Assembly (NCBI GenBank): GCA_947168365.1
Contig: CAMVLO010000016.1
Coordinates: 1-64,000 of the forward strand
Length of the DNA: 64,000 nucleotides
Reading direction: 5' to 3'
Source: UBA3824 sp017541145
GTDB taxonomy: Bacteria > Bacteroidota > Bacteroidia > Bacteroidales > UBA3824
The position numbers and the translations under genes were made by a program. This document shows, one piece after another, positions 62,650-64,000 of this stretch. Under the pieces are notes generated by a model. The model saw only the letters and a program-made list of their open reading frames with translations, searched no databases and had not been told where the DNA came from. The stretch's first letter is position 1; each line of letters starts with the position of its first letter.

Positions 62650-63906
62650 ATGCAAAAGATTGATAATTACAATTTTAAAGGCAAAAAGGTGATCGTACGC
62701 GTAGATTTCAACGTTCCATTGAACAAAGAAACCGGCGAAGTATCAGACGACACCCGTATTCGTGGCGCGTTGCCAACAATTAAAAAAATTATCGAAGACG
62801 GCGGCGCAGCAATTCTTATGTCTCACATGGGCAGACCAAAACAAAACCCTGACCCAAAATTCTCTTTGAAACAGATTATCCCTGCTATCGAGAAATACAC
62901 AGGCGCAGGTTCTATTCAGTTTGCTGAAGATTGCGCAAATGCAGACGCTCAGGCAGCTGCCCTCAAAAACGGTCAAATCCTCCTTCTCGAAAACTTGCGT
63001 TTCTACGCTGAAGAAGAAGGCAAACCAAGAGGTATCGAAAAAGACGATCCTGCTTACGAAGATGCTAAAAAAGCTCTCAAAGCAAAACAAGCTGAATTCG
63101 CTAAAAAACTCGCTTCATACGCTGACGTTTATGTAAACGACGCATTCGGTACAGCTCACAGAAAACACGCTTCTACAGCTGTTATCGCTGATAGTTTCGA
63201 CGAATCTCACAAGATGTTCGGTTTCTTGATCAACAAAGAACTCGAAGCTATGGACAAAGTATTGAACGAAGCTCGTGCTCCATTTACAGCAATCATGGGT
63301 GGTGCTAAGGTTTCTGATAAAATCAACGTTATCAACAACCTTTTGGACCGCGTTCAGAATTTGATTATCGGTGGTGGTATGACATACACCTTTATCAAAG
63401 CTTTGGGTGGCAAAATCGGTTCTTCACTTTGCGAAGAAGACAAACTCGATCTCGCTAAAGAAATCCTTGAAAAAGCTAAACAAAAAGGCGTAAAAGTTAT
63501 CCTCCCTGTTGACGCTGTTAACGCTGATAAATTTGATGCTAACGCTAATACTAACGTATCAAAAGTTAACGAAACTCCTGACGGTTGGATGGGTCTTGAT
63601 ATCGCTGACGAATCAATCAAAACATTCGAAGATATTATCGTAAACTCTAAGACTGTAATTTGGAACGGTCCTATGGGCGTATTCGAGATGGATAAATTCG
63701 CTAAAGGTACATCAGCAATTGCTCACGCAGTAGCAAAAGCTACAGCTAACGGCGCATTCACTCTTATCGGTGGCGGTGACTCTGTTGCTGCTATCAACAA
63801 GAACAAGCTCGCTGACAAAGTTAGCTACGTTTCTACCGGTGGTGGTGCGATGTTGGAATACATGGAAGGCAAACAACTTCCTGGTATCGTTGCTATCAGA
63901 GGCTAA
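62650..63906 (+). CDS. pgk: Phosphoglycerate kinase
   Basis: A 418-residue enzyme; motifs VIVRVDFNVPLN, ILMSHMGRPK, LLLENLRFY, VNDAFGTAHRKHASTA, FTAIMGGAKVSDKI, WNGPMGVFE and the C-terminal LIGGGDSVAAI with STGGGAMLEYMEGK. It transfers phosphate from 1,3-bisphosphoglycerate to ADP in glycolysis. Codon use is strongly biased (CTC, GCT, AAA), which fits a highly expressed gene. Confidence 0.97.
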   Translation: MQKIDNYNFKGKKVIVRVDFNVPLNKETGEVSDDTRIRGALPTIKKIIEDGGAAILMSHMGRPKQNPDPKFSLKQIIPAIEKYTGAGSIQFAEDCANADAQAAALKNGQILLLENLRFYAEEEGKPRGIEKDDPAYEDAKKALKAKQAEFAKKLASYADVYVNDAFGTAHRKHASTAVIADSFDESHKMFGFLINKELEAMDKVLNEARAPFTAIMGGAKVSDKINVINNLLDRVQNLIIGGGMTYTFIKALGGKIGSSLCEEDKLDLAKEILEKAKQKGVKVILPVDAVNADKFDANANTNVSKVNETPDGWMGLDIADESIKTFEDIIVNSKTVIWNGPMGVFEMDKFAKGTSAIAHAVAKATANGAFTLIGGGDSVAAINKNKLADKVSYVSTGGGAMLEYMEGKQLPGIVAIRG

Positions 63907-63928
63907 TTTCCATTACGGAAAAATATAT

Positions 63929-63957
63929 AAGGCTATCCGAAAGGGTAGCCTTTTTTT
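63929..63957 (+). terminator. Terminator of pgk
   Basis: AAGGCTATCC (63929-63938), GAAA tetraloop, GGGTAGCCTT (63943-63952) and seven T. Confidence 0.93.
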
Positions 63958-63971
63958 GTTGTTTTTTCTGT

Positions 63972-63993
63972 CCTATCCTGAAATTGGTTGACT
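63972..63993. mobile_element. Second copy of the 22-bp junction sequence
   Basis: Identical to 25759-25780. It lies just after the pgk terminator, where insertion would be harmless, and the window ends 7 bases later, so the body of any element is not visible. Confidence 0.5.
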
Positions 63994-64000
63994 CGATTTA

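Overview
The window reads as a piece of a low-GC Bacteroidales-type (Bacteroidota) chromosome. The reasons are: promoters of the form TTTG / TAnnTTTG ahead of many genes (for example aldo/keto reductase, nusB, pgk), almost no Shine-Dalgarno sequences, lipoproteins with short lipoboxes, a long (320-residue) NusB, a BspA-type leucine-rich repeat protein, a PafA-like phosphatase homologue and LytTR/His_kinase pairs. It has no rRNA or tRNA that I could recognise, and no CRISPR array.

Layout. 1-250: tail of a tandem-repeat array and a terminator. 0.25-6.5 kb: minus-strand cluster of a LytTR response regulator, its LytS-like kinase, a DUF2490-like outer-membrane protein, a DUF4956 membrane protein, a VTC (polyphosphate polymerase-type) protein and a large beta-repeat lipoprotein. 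7-18.4 kb: a sodium/solute symporter, a secreted MORN-repeat caspase-like protease with a membrane partner, a second degenerate repeat array, a beta-propeller-like lipoprotein, an M14 carboxypeptidase, two unknown proteins, MenG/UbiE and an LRR protein. 18.7-29.4 kb: an accessory, defence-like island. It holds a three-gene operon (two DUF262 proteins, one with a DUF1524 HNH part, plus a phospholipase-D-type nuclease), decayed exonuclease fragments, a RhuM-like protein and a third DUF262-DUF1524 protein lying between two 337-bp direct repeats made of a GyrI-like gene. 29.4-50.2 kb: mostly housekeeping and metabolic genes (ABC-F ATPase, aldo/keto reductase, glycosyltransferase plus phosphatase-like protein, histidine kinase, HEAT/cyclophilin lipoprotein, UPF0210/UPF0237 pair, nusB-DUF1573-yajC, PFL activase, acyl-CoA dehydrogenase with etfAB). 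50.3-52.9 kb: repeat-rich region with an inverted-repeat element, a 14-unit array of about 42 bp, and an Rpn/PD-(D/E)XK gene flanked by related palindromes. 52.9-62.5 kb: a four-gene minus-strand sensor operon (three histidine kinases and a large TPR protein) without a response regulator. 62.6-64 kb: pgk and its terminator, then a copy of a 22-bp sequence also found at the truncation point of the first GyrI copy.

The most interesting points are the DUF262/DUF262-HNH/PLD operon as a possible restriction-type defence system; three arrays of related 40-43 bp repeats in one 64-kb window; an apparently catalytically dead PafA-like protein in an overlapping pair with a glycosyltransferase; a sensor operon in which one histidine kinase has lost its phospho-accepting histidine; a branched, possibly RNA-coding structure at 40878-40992; and an Rpn-type gene bracketed by REP-like palindromes. 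Everything functional here is inferred from sequence reading alone; no database search was run.
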